Positions 1-11,204 of a stretch of DNA of 64,000 bases are shown in pieces. This DNA comes from Perilla frutescens (Eukaryota > Streptophyta > Magnoliopsida > Lamiales > Lamiaceae), in the NCBI GenBank assembly GCA_026008535.1, contig BRKX01000001.1:37661817-37725816 (forward strand), in the 5' to 3' direction. The position numbers and the translations under genes are program-made. The notes beneath the pieces were generated by a model. The model was not told the origin of the DNA. It did no database searches and saw only the letters and a list, made by a program, of their open reading frames with translations. Within the stretch, counting starts at the first letter, position 1. Each line of letters begins with the position of its first letter.

Positions 1-83
1 TTTAGGAGATATCTCACATTCGTATTAATTTAGCACGAAGTAGATTTTGTGATAGTTATTTCTGAAGCCTAAAATTTTTCAGA

Positions 84-3000
84 ATGCCGCCTAAGAAAAG
101 AACACAGAACCAAGAAAACCATGGACAACCTGTCCCAATTCCAATTCCCATACCGACATCAAGAGCAGAAGAAGCTTTTCGTAAACATCACCCACCTACT
201 TTCAACGGGCTAGGTGACCCAATAGATGCAGAAAAATGGATTCGATCTCTGGACCGAATATTTGATTACATGTCTTGCATGAATGAGGAAAAGCTTACAT
301 GTGCTCAGTTTCAATTGATTGACGATGCAGACTATTGGTGGGAGTCTGTAAAAAGAACTATGACTTATGAGCAATGGCAGGAATTTACTTGGGAAGACTT
401 CAAGGAAGAAGTTTATCAGAAATACATTCCTGATTGCTATCGAGAAAAGAAAGAGTCGGAATTCTGGAACCTCCGACAGGGAAGCTCTACTGTTACTGAG
501 TATGACCGTGCCTTTAATCAACTCTCTCGTTATGCTCCACATCTCGTGGACTCGGACTGCAAGAAGGCTAAGAAGTTTAGGAAGGGCCTTAAACTAGAAA
601 TCAGCATGACTCTTATGGGGCATGATGAGATGTCGTATGCGCAAACACTGCGTCGGGCTTTGAACATAGAATCTGTTATGCCAGCTGAGAAAATCCAGCC
701 ACAACAATCTTCCCAAGATCTGAAGGGAAAGCGGAAATGGGAAGATAGAAATGCAGTGGGAAATAAGCAACAGTGGGCCAAGGGAAATACCAATTATGGA
801 CAACAGAATCAACAAGGAAATAGGACTCCCTGCCCTATCTGCCGGAAGTTTCATTCAGGAAAGTGTATGAGGAATACATATGGATGTTTCTTCTGTCATC
901 AACCGGGACATTTTGCTCGAGATTGTCCTAGGAGTAAAGAAAATACAGGTTTTCCTCCTAGACCAGCACAAGATGGGAATATAAATCAGAGGCCTAATCA
1001 AGGGAACAATTCTAGGCCTAATCAGGGTGGAAACTTAAGGCAAAATCAGAGAGGAAATTTTAAGCCAGACCAAGGACAACGTGCCCCACAGCCAGCCAGG
1101 ACTTATGCACTTCAGCAACAGCAGGCAGAGCGAGCTCCAGAAAATTTGGCAGGTATGATTAACATGGTTAATATACCTGTGCTCGCTTTATTTGATACTG
1201 GAGCTACACACTCTTTTATTTCAGAAAAGGCTAGTCAAGGATTAAAACTTAGACAAGTAGATGCTACTAATGCCTTAGAAGTTAGCATCCCTTCTGGAAA
1301 AACTGTGATAGCCAATAGAATATGCCTAGATTTGGAACTCGAGATTAACAAAAAGATTTTCATAACCGATTTATATGTAATCGACATGAAGGATTTTGAT
1401 ATAATCTTGGGAATGAATTGGCTAACTGCAACGTATGCAACTATACGTTGTCATGAGAGAGAAGTCATATTCCAGAAGCCAGGAGAACCAAAGGTAATTT
1501 TCTTTGGAGCAAGAATGGGTTTGAAGATACCAGTTGTTTCAGCCCTGAAAGCTATAAAGCTAATGAGAAAAGAAGGTTGCCATGCTTTTCTGGTTAACCT
1601 AGTAGGAAAAGAGAAAGAGGGAGTAACGATAGATCAAGTCCCTATCGTTCGGGAATACAAGGATGTTTTTCCACAGGACCTACCAGGGCTACCGCCCGAT
1701 AGGCAAACTGAATTTACCATTGACTTGGAACCAGGAGCAGCTCCAATATCTAAGGCACCATATAGAATGGCCCCTAATGAGTTGCAAGAACTGAAGGTAC
1801 AACTATAAGAGCTGTTGGACTTAGGTTTCATACAACCCAGTGTCTCACCTTGGGGAGCGCCTATTCTCTTTGTTAAAAAGAAGGATGGTACATTGCGAAT
1901 GTGCATAGACTATAGGGAGTTGAATAAGGTGACAGTTAAGAATAAGTATCCCTTGCCAAGGATAGATGACTTGTTTGACCAACTAAGAGGAGCTAACGTA
2001 TTTTCAAAGATTGATTTACGTTCAGGTTATCACCAATTGAAGATAAGAAAAGAAGATGTGCCTAAGACAGCATTTCGAACACGTTACGGCCACTATGAAT
2101 TCTTAGTGATGCCATTTGGGTTGACTAATGCACCTGCTGTGTTCATGGATATGATGAACAGAGTCTTTCATCAATATCTGGATAACTTTGTTCTTGTGTT
2201 TATAGATGATATTCTTATCTATTCCAAAAGTGAGGAACAACACCAAGAACATCTACATATAATTTTGGAAACATTGAGGAGGGAGAAATTATATGCCAAA
2301 TTTAGCAAGTGTGAATTTTGGCTCAGTGAGGTAATGTTCCTTGGCCATATTGTGTCATCAGAAGGAATCAAAGTAGATCCTGCTAAGGTTGAAGCAGTAA
2401 GTAACTGGAAATCACCTTCCAGTGCACATGAGATAAGAAGTTTCCTAGGGTTGGCAGGCTACTATAGAAGATTTATTGAAGGATTTTCTAAATTGGCAAG
2501 GCCAATGACACAATTGTTGAAAAAGAAGACTAAGTTTATTTGGACTGAGGAATGTGAGAAGAATTTCCAAGAACTTAAGAAAAGACTGACCACAGCTCCA
2601 GTATTGGTTATACCAGAAGGAAATGAAGGATTTGTTATCTTTACAGATGCGTCTAAGCTAGGGCTAGGGTGTGTGCTAATGCAAGACAAGAGAGTCGTTG
2701 CTTATGCATCTCGCCAGCTCAGGCCACATGAGTTAAATTATCCCACCCATGACCTAGAGCTTGCAGCTGTGGTACATGCCTTGAAAATTTGGAGGCATTA
2801 TTTATACGGTGTCAGATGTGAAATCTACACTGATCATAAGAGTCTTAAGTACTTCTTTGAACAGAAGGATTTAAACATGAGGCAGAGAAGGTGGCTGGAA
2901 TTAGTTAAGGATTATGATTGTACCATTCTCTACCACCCCGGTAAAGCAAATGTTGTAGCAGACGCCCTTAGCCGAAAAACCAAAGCAGAGTTAGGTTGTT

Positions 3001-4574
3001 TCCTAACACAAGAAGAAAGGTTAATTGAAGAATTTCAAAGACTAGAGTTACAGTTGGTTCAACCACCAGACTCTACTAAAGGACTTATAGCTACTTTAAT
3101 AGCTAAACCCGATTTAAGGAAACGAATTGTGGAGGCACAAAGAGGGGATCAATTTTTGGAGAAGATGCGATTGAAAGTAAGATCTGAGGATTCAAAAGGA
3201 TTTGCTGAAGCAAATGACAATGCTCTCATGTACGAAAGAAGAATATGTGTGCCCCACGATGAAGAGTTAAAGAATGAAATCATGATGGAAGCTCATGATA
3301 CTCCATATACCGCTCACCCTGGAAGTACAAAGATGTATAGAGATTTGAAGAGAAACTTCTGGTGGCGAAATATGAAGAGAGAAGTGGCCTCATTTGTTGA
3401 ACGATGCTTAACTTGTCAGCAAGTAAAGACGGTACATCAACGACCATCAGGATTATTACAACCACTTGAAATCCCAAAATGGAAATGGGAACATATCAAC
3501 ATGGATTTTATAGTAGGATTACCAAAGTCAGTGCGAGGAAACACTGCGATATGGGTCGTTGTTGATCGATTGACCAAATCCGCGCACTTTTTGCCAATCA
3601 AGATGACACTTGGACTAGATAAGTTGGCTCAACTCTATGTGAAGGAGATTGTGCGATTACACGGAGTACCTGTCTCGATCACCTCTGACCGAGATACCAG
3701 ATTTACTTCTAGATTCTGGATAAGTCTCCAAGATGCCATGGGAACGCAACTAAATTTCAGTATAGCTTTCCATCCTCAAACTGATGGACAATCAGAAAGG
3801 ACAATACAAATACTAGAGGATATGCTCAGAGGAGTTTTAACTGATAGAGGTGGAAGCTGGGAAAATGTTTTACCCTTAGTAGAGTTCGCCTATAACAACA
3901 GTTATCAGGCAACCATTGGAATGGCACCATATGAAGCATTGTATGGCCGAAGATGTAGATCACCACTTTATTGGGATGAAGTGGGTGAAAGAAAGATATT
4001 AGGCCCTGAGATTGTTCAGATAACAATCGAAATAATTGATAAGATAAGAATGAGAATGAAGGAGGCCCAAGATAGACAAAAAGCCTATGCAGATAAACGT
4101 CGAAAGGATCTGTATTTTAATGTTGGAGATAAGGTCTTTCTCAAAATATCTCCTACTAAAGGAATTATACGTTTTGGCAAAAGAGGAAAATTGAAACCAC
4201 GGTATATTAGACCATTTGAAATTCTTGAACGAGTTGGAGAGGTAGCTTATAGACTAGCCTTACCGCCAAGTCTAGCTGAGGTTCATAATGTTTTTCATGT
4301 CTCAATGTTGAGAAAGTACGTGTTTGATACTACACACGTTATAAAGAATGAAGAGATAGTCCTGAATCAGGATTTATCATATGAAGAAAAACCAGAGGCT
4401 ATTCTTGACCAAAAGGTCCAAAAATTACGGAACAAACAGATATCACTGGTGAAAGTCCTATGGAATAACCATGGGAGAGAGGAAGCTACCTGGGAGCTTG
4501 AAAGCAGAATCAAGGAGTTGTACCCTGATTTACCTTATAGAGGTACGCAAATTTCGAGACGAAATTTTTATTAA
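84..4574 (+). pseudogene. gag-pol polyprotein of Ty3/gypsy element, one in-frame stop
   Basis: The frame opens at an ATG and runs 574 codons to a TAA at 1806-1808, then continues in the same frame from 1809 to the stop at 4572-4574. The first part has a gag domain (about residues 30-200), a CCHC zinc knuckle (CFFCHQPGHFARDC, residues 268-281) preceded by a second Cys-rich motif, and an aspartic protease with DTGA (Asp about residue 371). After the stop come reverse transcriptase (FIDDILIYS near 2200), RNase H (near 2640-2980), an integrase zinc finger (about 3290-3430), an integrase core with the DRDTRF and SERTIQ regions, and a C-terminal chromodomain-like stretch near 4380-4530. The stop falls at the protease/reverse-transcriptase border where relatives keep an open frame, so a point mutation is the simplest explanation. 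The second open stretch has no ATG near its start, which also points to one broken polyprotein rather than two genes. Confidence 0.92.
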
Positions 4575-4585
4575 GGAGGGTAGAA
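4573..4585 (+). other. Polypurine tract of Ty3/gypsy element
   Basis: The purine-rich run AAGGAGGGTAGAA lies directly before the TG of the 3' LTR and begins at the gag-pol stop codon. This is the expected site of plus-strand priming. Confidence 0.75.
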
Positions 4586-4933
4586 TGTAATACCCCGAAA
4601 TATTTTAGAGGGTTATACTCAACTTATGTTACCTGAGGGTAATTTAGGTAAGAAGTTGGGTCCTTAAAGGACTCAAATAAAGGAAAATCGCAGCCAGGGA
4701 AATCTATTAAAATTTTTTTTGGTCAAAAATTGCTTTAAAAATATGTTCTGATATTTTTCTTGGGTTGATAGAAAAATTTTCAAGCATCGTGCCAAACTTT
4801 GAATTTTCCAATTTCGAGTTCAAATGAACACTTGGCACAATTTTAGGGTGAAAGGTAATAGATTTGGATAACTAAGGCACATCCGTCATTATCCAATTTC
4901 TTTTTCGAAATATTATCCTATTTATTTTTCTTC

Positions 4934-4942
4934 TATAAATAG
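4934..4942 (+). promoter_or_regulatory. TATA box of the Ty3/gypsy LTR
   Basis: TATAAATAG lies about 350 bases into the LTR. Plant LTR promoters usually start about 30 bases downstream, here near 4965. Everything after that in the LTR, including both hairpin arrays, would then be transcribed. Confidence 0.6.
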
Positions 4943-6330
4943 GAGGTTAAGGTTTCATTTTTCATTCATTTTCAAAATCGAAACGCCGAGCAGCTTCTAG
5001 AGAAGGTACGTCTCTAGTTTCCTATTTCATTTCCGAAATAGTCATTTTGAAGGTGTCAACGCATAGATCACGAATACGTGATTGAAATGATGACACGACG
5101 GACGATCACGATGGAAAATCATCGTGACCGCCGCCAAAAGTCGCCACCACCTTTCAAATCGGTGACTCTTTCGGGTCATCGAATCAAAAAGTGTCTTTAG
5201 GGTTTTATGTTCTATGTATATTTATATACATTTTCCATGTTGTCACTTTTTAATTTCGGGTATATTTTGGGTATCCGATTATTAAATTGTAGTCTTTTTC
5301 AGATCTATCCTTCGTGGATAGCCCTATCGTATTTTTAAACTCAAAAGTTGTTCCGTGTCAAAATATAGTATTTTGATTTAAAGTTTCATATTTTTCCAAT
5401 GGGCAGATCTTGCGGTATGAATTTATTTGTACCGAATTAATTTTAGGATACGGGTTTGACCACCCCGTATGCCAAAACTTTCTAAACAGTTTTTCTTTAT
5501 AAAAATGCCCTGAGTAAAGTTCCCTTAAGAGTCAAAATATTTTGATGATCCGAGTGCTGCGTATTAAGATAGTAGATATTATAATATTTACTTCATAACT
5601 AAGAAAGGTTAGATTTTGACCTAATGGTAGTCATTCATCGAAACTAAGTTACCGGATAATCTTGTAGGCACAGAAGAAGAAGACTTCTAGTTGAGATCAG
5701 AATCAGAATCTAGATCTAGCTCAGATTACCAGGTGGGTTTTTATTATATAAAAATATGTTTCGGGTTATTAAGCCCTGATATTTATAAAATGAATATGAT
5801 TGAATATCCAACTCATGACTGTATTTGATGTGCTCTCCTGACTCATGTAAGTCTTACTACTGTTTTTGGTGACGAAACTACAATGGTTCACGATATCGAG
5901 CCCCAAGCAAACAGGGCAGTGTCCAACCTTAAGCAGCCGGGTTGTGTACACGAACCGACTCACCGTAAGCGTTCTAGGGGAGAGTGGCGCGCAATGATGG
6001 AACTAAAATGATTTAGTATACATGGAATTCGCAAATTTTCTACTTTAAAAGCTTTCCATGATATGCTCTCAATATGATTGGATATTCTATTTTATAAAAT
6101 GATTCTGAAGGTTTTTCTCAAAAGTACCCACTGAGTGCATTAGTACTCACGCCCAAATCTTTTCAAATATTTTCAGGATGAGCTGCGGGATGGTGGACGG
6201 CTGTGCTAAGACTGAAGGGCTATCTTTTGATGTATATGTTTCTTTTATGTGTGGAGTCCAACTGAGAACATGGTTACCTTTTGTGTCTGAATAAATGCAC
6301 TGCGTTTTTGTCCGCTTACTCTGATTATTG

Positions 6331-6617
6331 TTATGGAGTGTTCGGTTCTCCGAATCCCATTTTATTTACTGTTATGGAGTGTTCGGTTCTCCGAATCCCA
6401 TTTTATTTACGGTTATGGAGTGTTCGGTTCTCCGAATCCCATTTTCTTTACTGTTATGGAGTGTTCGGTTCTCCGAATCCCATTTTATTTACTGTTATGG
6501 AGTGTTCGGTTTTCCGAATCCCATTTTCTTTACTGTTATGGAGTGTTCGGTTCTCCGAATCCCATTTTCTTTATTGTTACGGAGTGTTCGGTTCTCCGAA
6601 TCCCGTTTACTTTCTGT
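6331..6617 (+). repeat. Seven 41-bp tandem repeats, each with a TTCGG/CCGAA hairpin
   Basis: Units start at 6331, 6372, 6413, 6454, 6495, 6536 and 6577, exactly 41 bases apart. Each contains TTCGG-TTCT-CCGAA, a five-pair stem with a four-base loop; the fifth unit has loop TTTT and an unchanged stem. Since 41 is not a multiple of three, all three forward frames read through as similar peptides, which creates spurious overlapping reading frames. I do not call any protein here. Confidence 0.9.
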
Positions 6618-6618
6618 T

Positions 6619-6790
6619 CCTGACAGGCGAAAGCCTGGCATTTATTTACTTTCCTTACTCAGACAGGCGCAAGCCTGGCTTTACATTGTTTTTCATGTCA
6701 AGGCAAAAGCCTGGCTTTATATTGCTTTCACGACAGGCGGGAGCCTGGCATCTCTTTACTTTAAGTATTTGGACAGACATCAGTCTGGCC
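6619..6790 (+). repeat. Five spaced CAGGC/GCCTG hairpins in the LTR
   Basis: Short hairpins occur at 6624-6637, 6664-6677, 6701-6712, 6734-6747 and 6774-6787. Stems are CAGGC/GCCTG in four of five (the third is one pair shorter). Loops are GAAA, GCAA, AAAA, GGGA and ATCA. In the last copy both strands of the stem changed together (CAGAC/GTCTG), keeping the pairing. The spacer sequences are much less alike than the stems. Confidence 0.85.
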
Positions 6791-7077
6791 TTTTTTATGC
6801 CTAACCTATTAACAGTTAACCTTTGAACTGTTATTATTTACATTGAAGTTTGCCTTTGTTATTCTTTCTTGGGTTCATCCTAAGAGTCATGGTATCTGGT
6901 TTGAGTCATTTCATACGCTTTAAAAGCGTGGATTGATCCATTTATAGAGGTTATGCTGCCCATATTTTTAGGGCACTAACCCTATTTCTTTGATTGCTTC
7001 TGTTCAACAACCCCTTTCCCCCTTTCCCCAAGTAGCGCACCGGTCCCCTGCCCTTCTCCCGGGATCGGGGCGTTACA

Positions 7078-9586
7078 CTATATAGCCCTCTATTCCTAGT
7101 TTTTGTGTTGCATAGTTTGTGCCATTATTCTACATATTTTAGTTGTCTAGATTTCATATTTTCGTTTGTTTATCGAGTCGGATTGAAGCCCTTCATTAAG
7201 TTGATGTGTTTCGCATCCTAAGTCTTCCACTACGTCTTTAGTTCATCATAGATTAACTATCTGGGTCGTATCAGTACGAGTTGAGTGAGGAGCGCTCTTC
7301 GTGAGCGCACCTCCCAATGAGAGAAGAGTGGAGGAGGAGCCGCCGCCGCGGGAGTGCCCTCTCGGCTAGAGAGGTGCGCGGGCGCGGGAGGTGCCGCCGG
7401 TGCGGGGCACCCCGCCGCCGCGGGGGTACTCCCTCAGCCATGAAGGCGTGCGCACGCGGGGGGGGCGCCGCGGCGCAGGGGCCGAGCCAGCTCCAGCACG
7501 TTTTCATACGGAGGCCATAACTTTCAACTCGGTTGGAACCATGAGGCCCACAAGTACTCAAATCGAAGCTCTTTTGAAGATCTATGATGCACTAGTGGCC
7601 GATCATCCAGAATATTGATCTTTCGAGTCAGAAATTCCGTCCCCGTTTTCGGTAATTTCGAGCGTTTAAATCGTTTAAATTCTCGTGTTTTAAGTTATAG
7701 TTATGGGACGGGTGTTTAGATATCATTTCGATTTCTTGTTAGGATCTCGAATGGGGCCTCTAAGTCATTAATTGAATTTTGTAAAGAAGAGGTGAACCCC
7801 GAGGAGGCCCGAGAAAGGATTTTCGGCTCGTTACTTCGTCTACATGCTCGTTATCAAGATGCTCGTCATAGAGGTGAGAAATTCTAAACCAAATATATGG
7901 TTTCAGCTAGTAAGTTCTAGAAGCATGTTAAGACAAGGGAAATATCCAATAAAAGTAGTTTATGCTCTGCCTGGTTCGTCTCTGTGCAAAGTTAAGAAAA
8001 GAAAGGAAGGAAGTTATATGCATGATATTGTTGAATTATTATTTAAGTTTGATAAAGTAAATGAAGTTATTATAAGTTAAGTGAGCTCTCAGGCTTGTTT
8101 AGATATGCTAAAATTGTTTAAATAGAATTTATGCCAGCATGAGATCTTAGAATTGCTTTTAGTTGCAATCTATGTTTATCCGCGTTCATTTCCTCGTATT
8201 GGAATGTTGAATTTTGCTAAAGCTTATTTAGCTAAGTATTGCCTTCTAGGGTAGTGATAAATCCCTTGTAGGCTGAGATCATGCTCAAATAAAGAATTAG
8301 CCTTAGACGATTGCTCTAGGCTTGATTTTGATAGCAAAGTTCAGGAGAAGGTTAAGGTTAAGTAAGGAAGGTTAAGGTTAAGTAAAGAGGAAGTTAAGGA
8401 AGGATATAGTTTCTGTTGTAAGCAGGTTATCGAGCTCAAAGAATAATTTAATTGCATTATCATGTTGTGACATTTGTGTCACTAAAGTTGAATCTTGATT
8501 AATAGGAGTTACTGCTGGGAAATCCCCTCGCATACTCGAGAGGATATTTGAGGTAACCCCTCTTCTATCTGAAAGCAGGCCTAAGGGTGCAGTAGACAAC
8601 AGGTTTGAGTCAAGGAAGGTGCCGGAAAAGAAAGAAAAAGGTTTTGCGGATATGAAGAGGGTTTTTATGTTTTGCTCTCCATATGCCGTCAGTTTATGAT
8701 TGGATATTTCTAAAGTTTATCAAGAGTTTTCTCATAAAACCCCACTGAGTACATTAGTGCTCATACCCTCTTTTTTAAATATTTTCAGGTTGAGATTCTG
8801 AGGCCGGTGATGTGCTGCTGGTGGGGTTGTCTGAGGTTTCCAAGTTTGTTGCTCTATATGGTTACATATTTTCTTCCGCTATGTTTCTGCTAAGTACTCT
8901 GATGTTAGTATTTAGTCTTGATATGTGTAACTTGATTCTTGATAGTAGCATATTTTTTAAATGCTATGATTCCTAAATATCAATAAAGTCTTAAAGTCTG
9001 TGAAGCATGTTCTTTTGACTTACCAGTATTCCTTTATTGATTCCAAGATATTTGAAAAGTCTTACGGTTGAACATATTGGTATTTGTTCTTTTTCAGTTG
9101 ATTTGTGAATAAGTTTTGCATGCTTGTTGTTGTTGTTCGCCTATGAAGGGACTTTTCTTTCCAAGCATGATTCTTCTCATCTCTAGTTAGTCTTAAGTTG
9201 TTTTTCTTGCTTTCGTTCTATGAATGGGACAATATGATTTATTTGACTCCGACCTATTTATGGGTCTTAGTTGATGTGACTTATGATGAGGTCTTGTTTA
9301 TTTAAAGAGTCAAATTCCTATCTGTTTGTCATTGATTCTGTTTAAATTTCGATTGGCCTATGTTTTGGCATTCGTTTGACTTGATTGAATACTTTGACCC
9401 GATTGAACCCTTTGACCCTTAGTGATTCGTTGAAAACGATAGTTCTTCCAAGTCATAAATTTAAGTTGCCTAAGTTCTTGAGGCGCTAACTTAATTTAAT
9501 TCTAAAAACACCCCCCTGGATTTTCGATTTTTCGTGCTATTTTATGCACAACAACCTCGACCCCATCCTCGGGACCGGGCTGTTAC
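7078..9586 (+). mobile_element. Remnant of a second Ty3/gypsy LTR
   Basis: The segment ends at 9586 with CGGGCTGTTACA, nearly the same 3' end as the LTR at 7077. It also shares the block CCACTGAGT, CATTAGT, CTCA and a downstream TTTTCAGG (about 8741-8792, matching 6127-6181). A GC-rich part at 7290-7500 with a GGTGCC/GGCACC hairpin contrasts with the AT-rich surroundings. No LTR start is visible, so the upstream element probably inserted into this older LTR and its start lies left of the window. Reading frames in the GC-rich part are short and I recognise no protein in them. Confidence 0.55.
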
Positions 9587-10988
9587 ACAAACCAAAGCAA
9601 AACCCCCCTCCGTATCAGTGCAGTTCACTCGCACCTTCACTTGCGCTGCACCTCGCACCTGCAGGCGCGACCGGTCACTCGCTCTGCGAGTCGCACTGCA
9701 CATTGCGTTCAGCCTTGCTGCAACTCGAGATCAATGTCTTTCACTTGTGCTTAGATTCTACTCCTTCCATGAGTCTCTTGATTATCTCTCCGCTCCAGAC
9801 TTCTTGAATGAATCTATTAAGGCTCTACTTGAACCTCTTAGCTCTTGATCTTGTCACTGATCCTTCCAGCACTTTAATCGGATCCGAAATCATCTCGGCT
9901 CGATCCACATCAACATGTCCATTTATATTTCCTTTGGCATTAATGAACCACAAAACATAGCTTGGCATAAAATTTTGGCCCATTAGTATTGTTTCGTTCA
10001 TCTACCGCTAAGCAAGTTTTAATTTAATTTGAAAACTTGACGAGCTAAATATTAAATAAAAACCCTATATGTGCAGACTCATCTGATTAAGAAGCTGTGG
10101 CTGTAGGTTTAAATCTCACCAACTCTACGTCAAGATTTCATGTCCATATCTTTAGGTATCGATTACATATTATTCCAAAAAAAATATATATATAAAGAAC
10201 ATGGGGAAACGATTTAATATGTCGACGATCTTGATGAGTAATGACTAATGAAACATAGAAATAATTATTAAAACTTGTGATTAATAATCTTGTGTGATTA
10301 GAAAAGGAAGTAGGCCCACTCTCGAGTTCAAAGCCCAAATATTTAACTAATCATGGGTTGGATTGGGGCGGGCTTTAAACATGCAGCCCATGAACATCAT
10401 ATTTCCTATATGTTTAGGAAAGCTACTTTGGTGTTAGCTCATAATCTCACACGTTTTGATGTCAGATGTTTTGTTACTTTCGTTACTGGTTGACGCCTCT
10501 TGTTGATTGTGATTTCTAGTTTATGAAATGGTCTTCCATATAATAATAATAATAATAATAATAATGATGATGATAATAATAATAATGATGATGATGATAA
10601 TAATAATGTTATCTAGATATTTACACATGCCTTGAAATAAAATGTAACAAAAACTAAACACAAAAACTTGGGTACATCAGTTGTACCTGAGCCTTTCTAT
10701 CAGATGAGCTAAGTCGCGGATCGACCCGGACCATACCAGCGCAAATGTCCAAGAAAAAAAAATCCCAATAAAAGTATCATTTTGTTGAAGAAAAGTATCA
10801 CTTCTAACACACTATCCGTCTAATATTTGGTTTATATAAGTTTATTTAAATCCAATTAGGGTTTATTCCGCCTCAATTAGAGTTTAAAATTTAGTTATTG
10901 TTTTTTTTAGGGTTTACTAAATCTCAGTTATGATTTATTATATCCAAATTATAATTTATAATTATTTTTTTTGAGAAACTATATATGC
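9587..10988. other. Intergenic, no gene seen
   Basis: A GC-rich stretch (about 9620-9730) is followed by ordinary AT-rich sequence. A weak tRNA-like stretch lies at 10064-10140 and a trinucleotide microsatellite at 10541-10608. No reading frame here resembles a known protein. Confidence 0.6.
10541..10608. repeat. AAT/GAT trinucleotide microsatellite
   Basis: A run of TAA units is broken by blocks of TGA (GAT) units. It has no coding context. Confidence 0.9.
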
Positions 10989-10993
10989 ATAAA

Positions 10994-11151
10994 TGTTGTA
11001 AACTAGAGAGAGGCGAGAGAAAATATGAATTGTGTGTATTCAATATGAGGACCAAATGCCTCTATTTATAATAGTACAAGAGATAGGGTTTTAGAGTTAG
11101 TAACTTGGTCATCACTCATATCATATATATCTATTAGATATATTTACAACA
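10994..11151 (-). repeat. 3' LTR of the deleted copia element
   Basis: This 158-bp repeat is almost identical to 13258-13413; a two-base TA difference in an AT-rich run near the end accounts for the length difference. The minus-strand polypurine tract abuts it. Confidence 0.9.
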
Positions 11152-11204
11152 CTCCCCCTTGAGTGACCAATCTCTAAAATAAATGTTGCCTCATTAAAAC
11201 CTTA

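Larger units (their letters stand above)
1..7077 (+). mobile_element. Ty3/gypsy LTR retrotransposon (chromovirus, Tekay/Del-like), 5' end outside window
   Basis: The segment holds, in order, about 83 bases of untranslated leader, a gag-pol reading frame, a polypurine tract and a complete 3' LTR. The 5' LTR and primer binding site lie outside the window. The order protease, reverse transcriptase, RNase H, integrase, then a C-terminal chromodomain-like segment is that of chromoviruses. The LTR ends (TGTAATACCCCG and CGGGGCGTTACA) and its 2.5 kb length fit the Tekay/Del group as I know it. One in-frame stop breaks the polyprotein. Lineage is inferred from motifs without a tree. Confidence 0.88.
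4586..7077 (+). repeat. 3' LTR of Ty3/gypsy element
   Basis: The LTR begins TGTAATACCCCG just after the polypurine tract and ends CGGGGCGTTACA, so the ends form a short inverted repeat. It is about 2.49 kb. A TATA box lies at 4934-4942. Downstream are short perfect hairpins (for example an 8-bp stem at 5106-5127), two hairpin arrays at 6331-6617 and 6619-6790, and a sequence near 6127-6181 that recurs in the neighbouring LTR remnant. The paired 5' LTR is outside the window, so identity and age cannot be judged. Confidence 0.85.

Noticed and set aside
6281..6826. Three overlapping plus-strand frames of 96-181 codons with repeated ECSVLRIPF-like peptides
   Set aside because: They are the same 41-bp non-coding repeat read in all three frames; there is no codon bias or domain.
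7271..7618. Arg/Pro-rich frames on both strands
   Set aside because: They arise from the GC-rich part of an LTR remnant, where stop codons are rare by composition.
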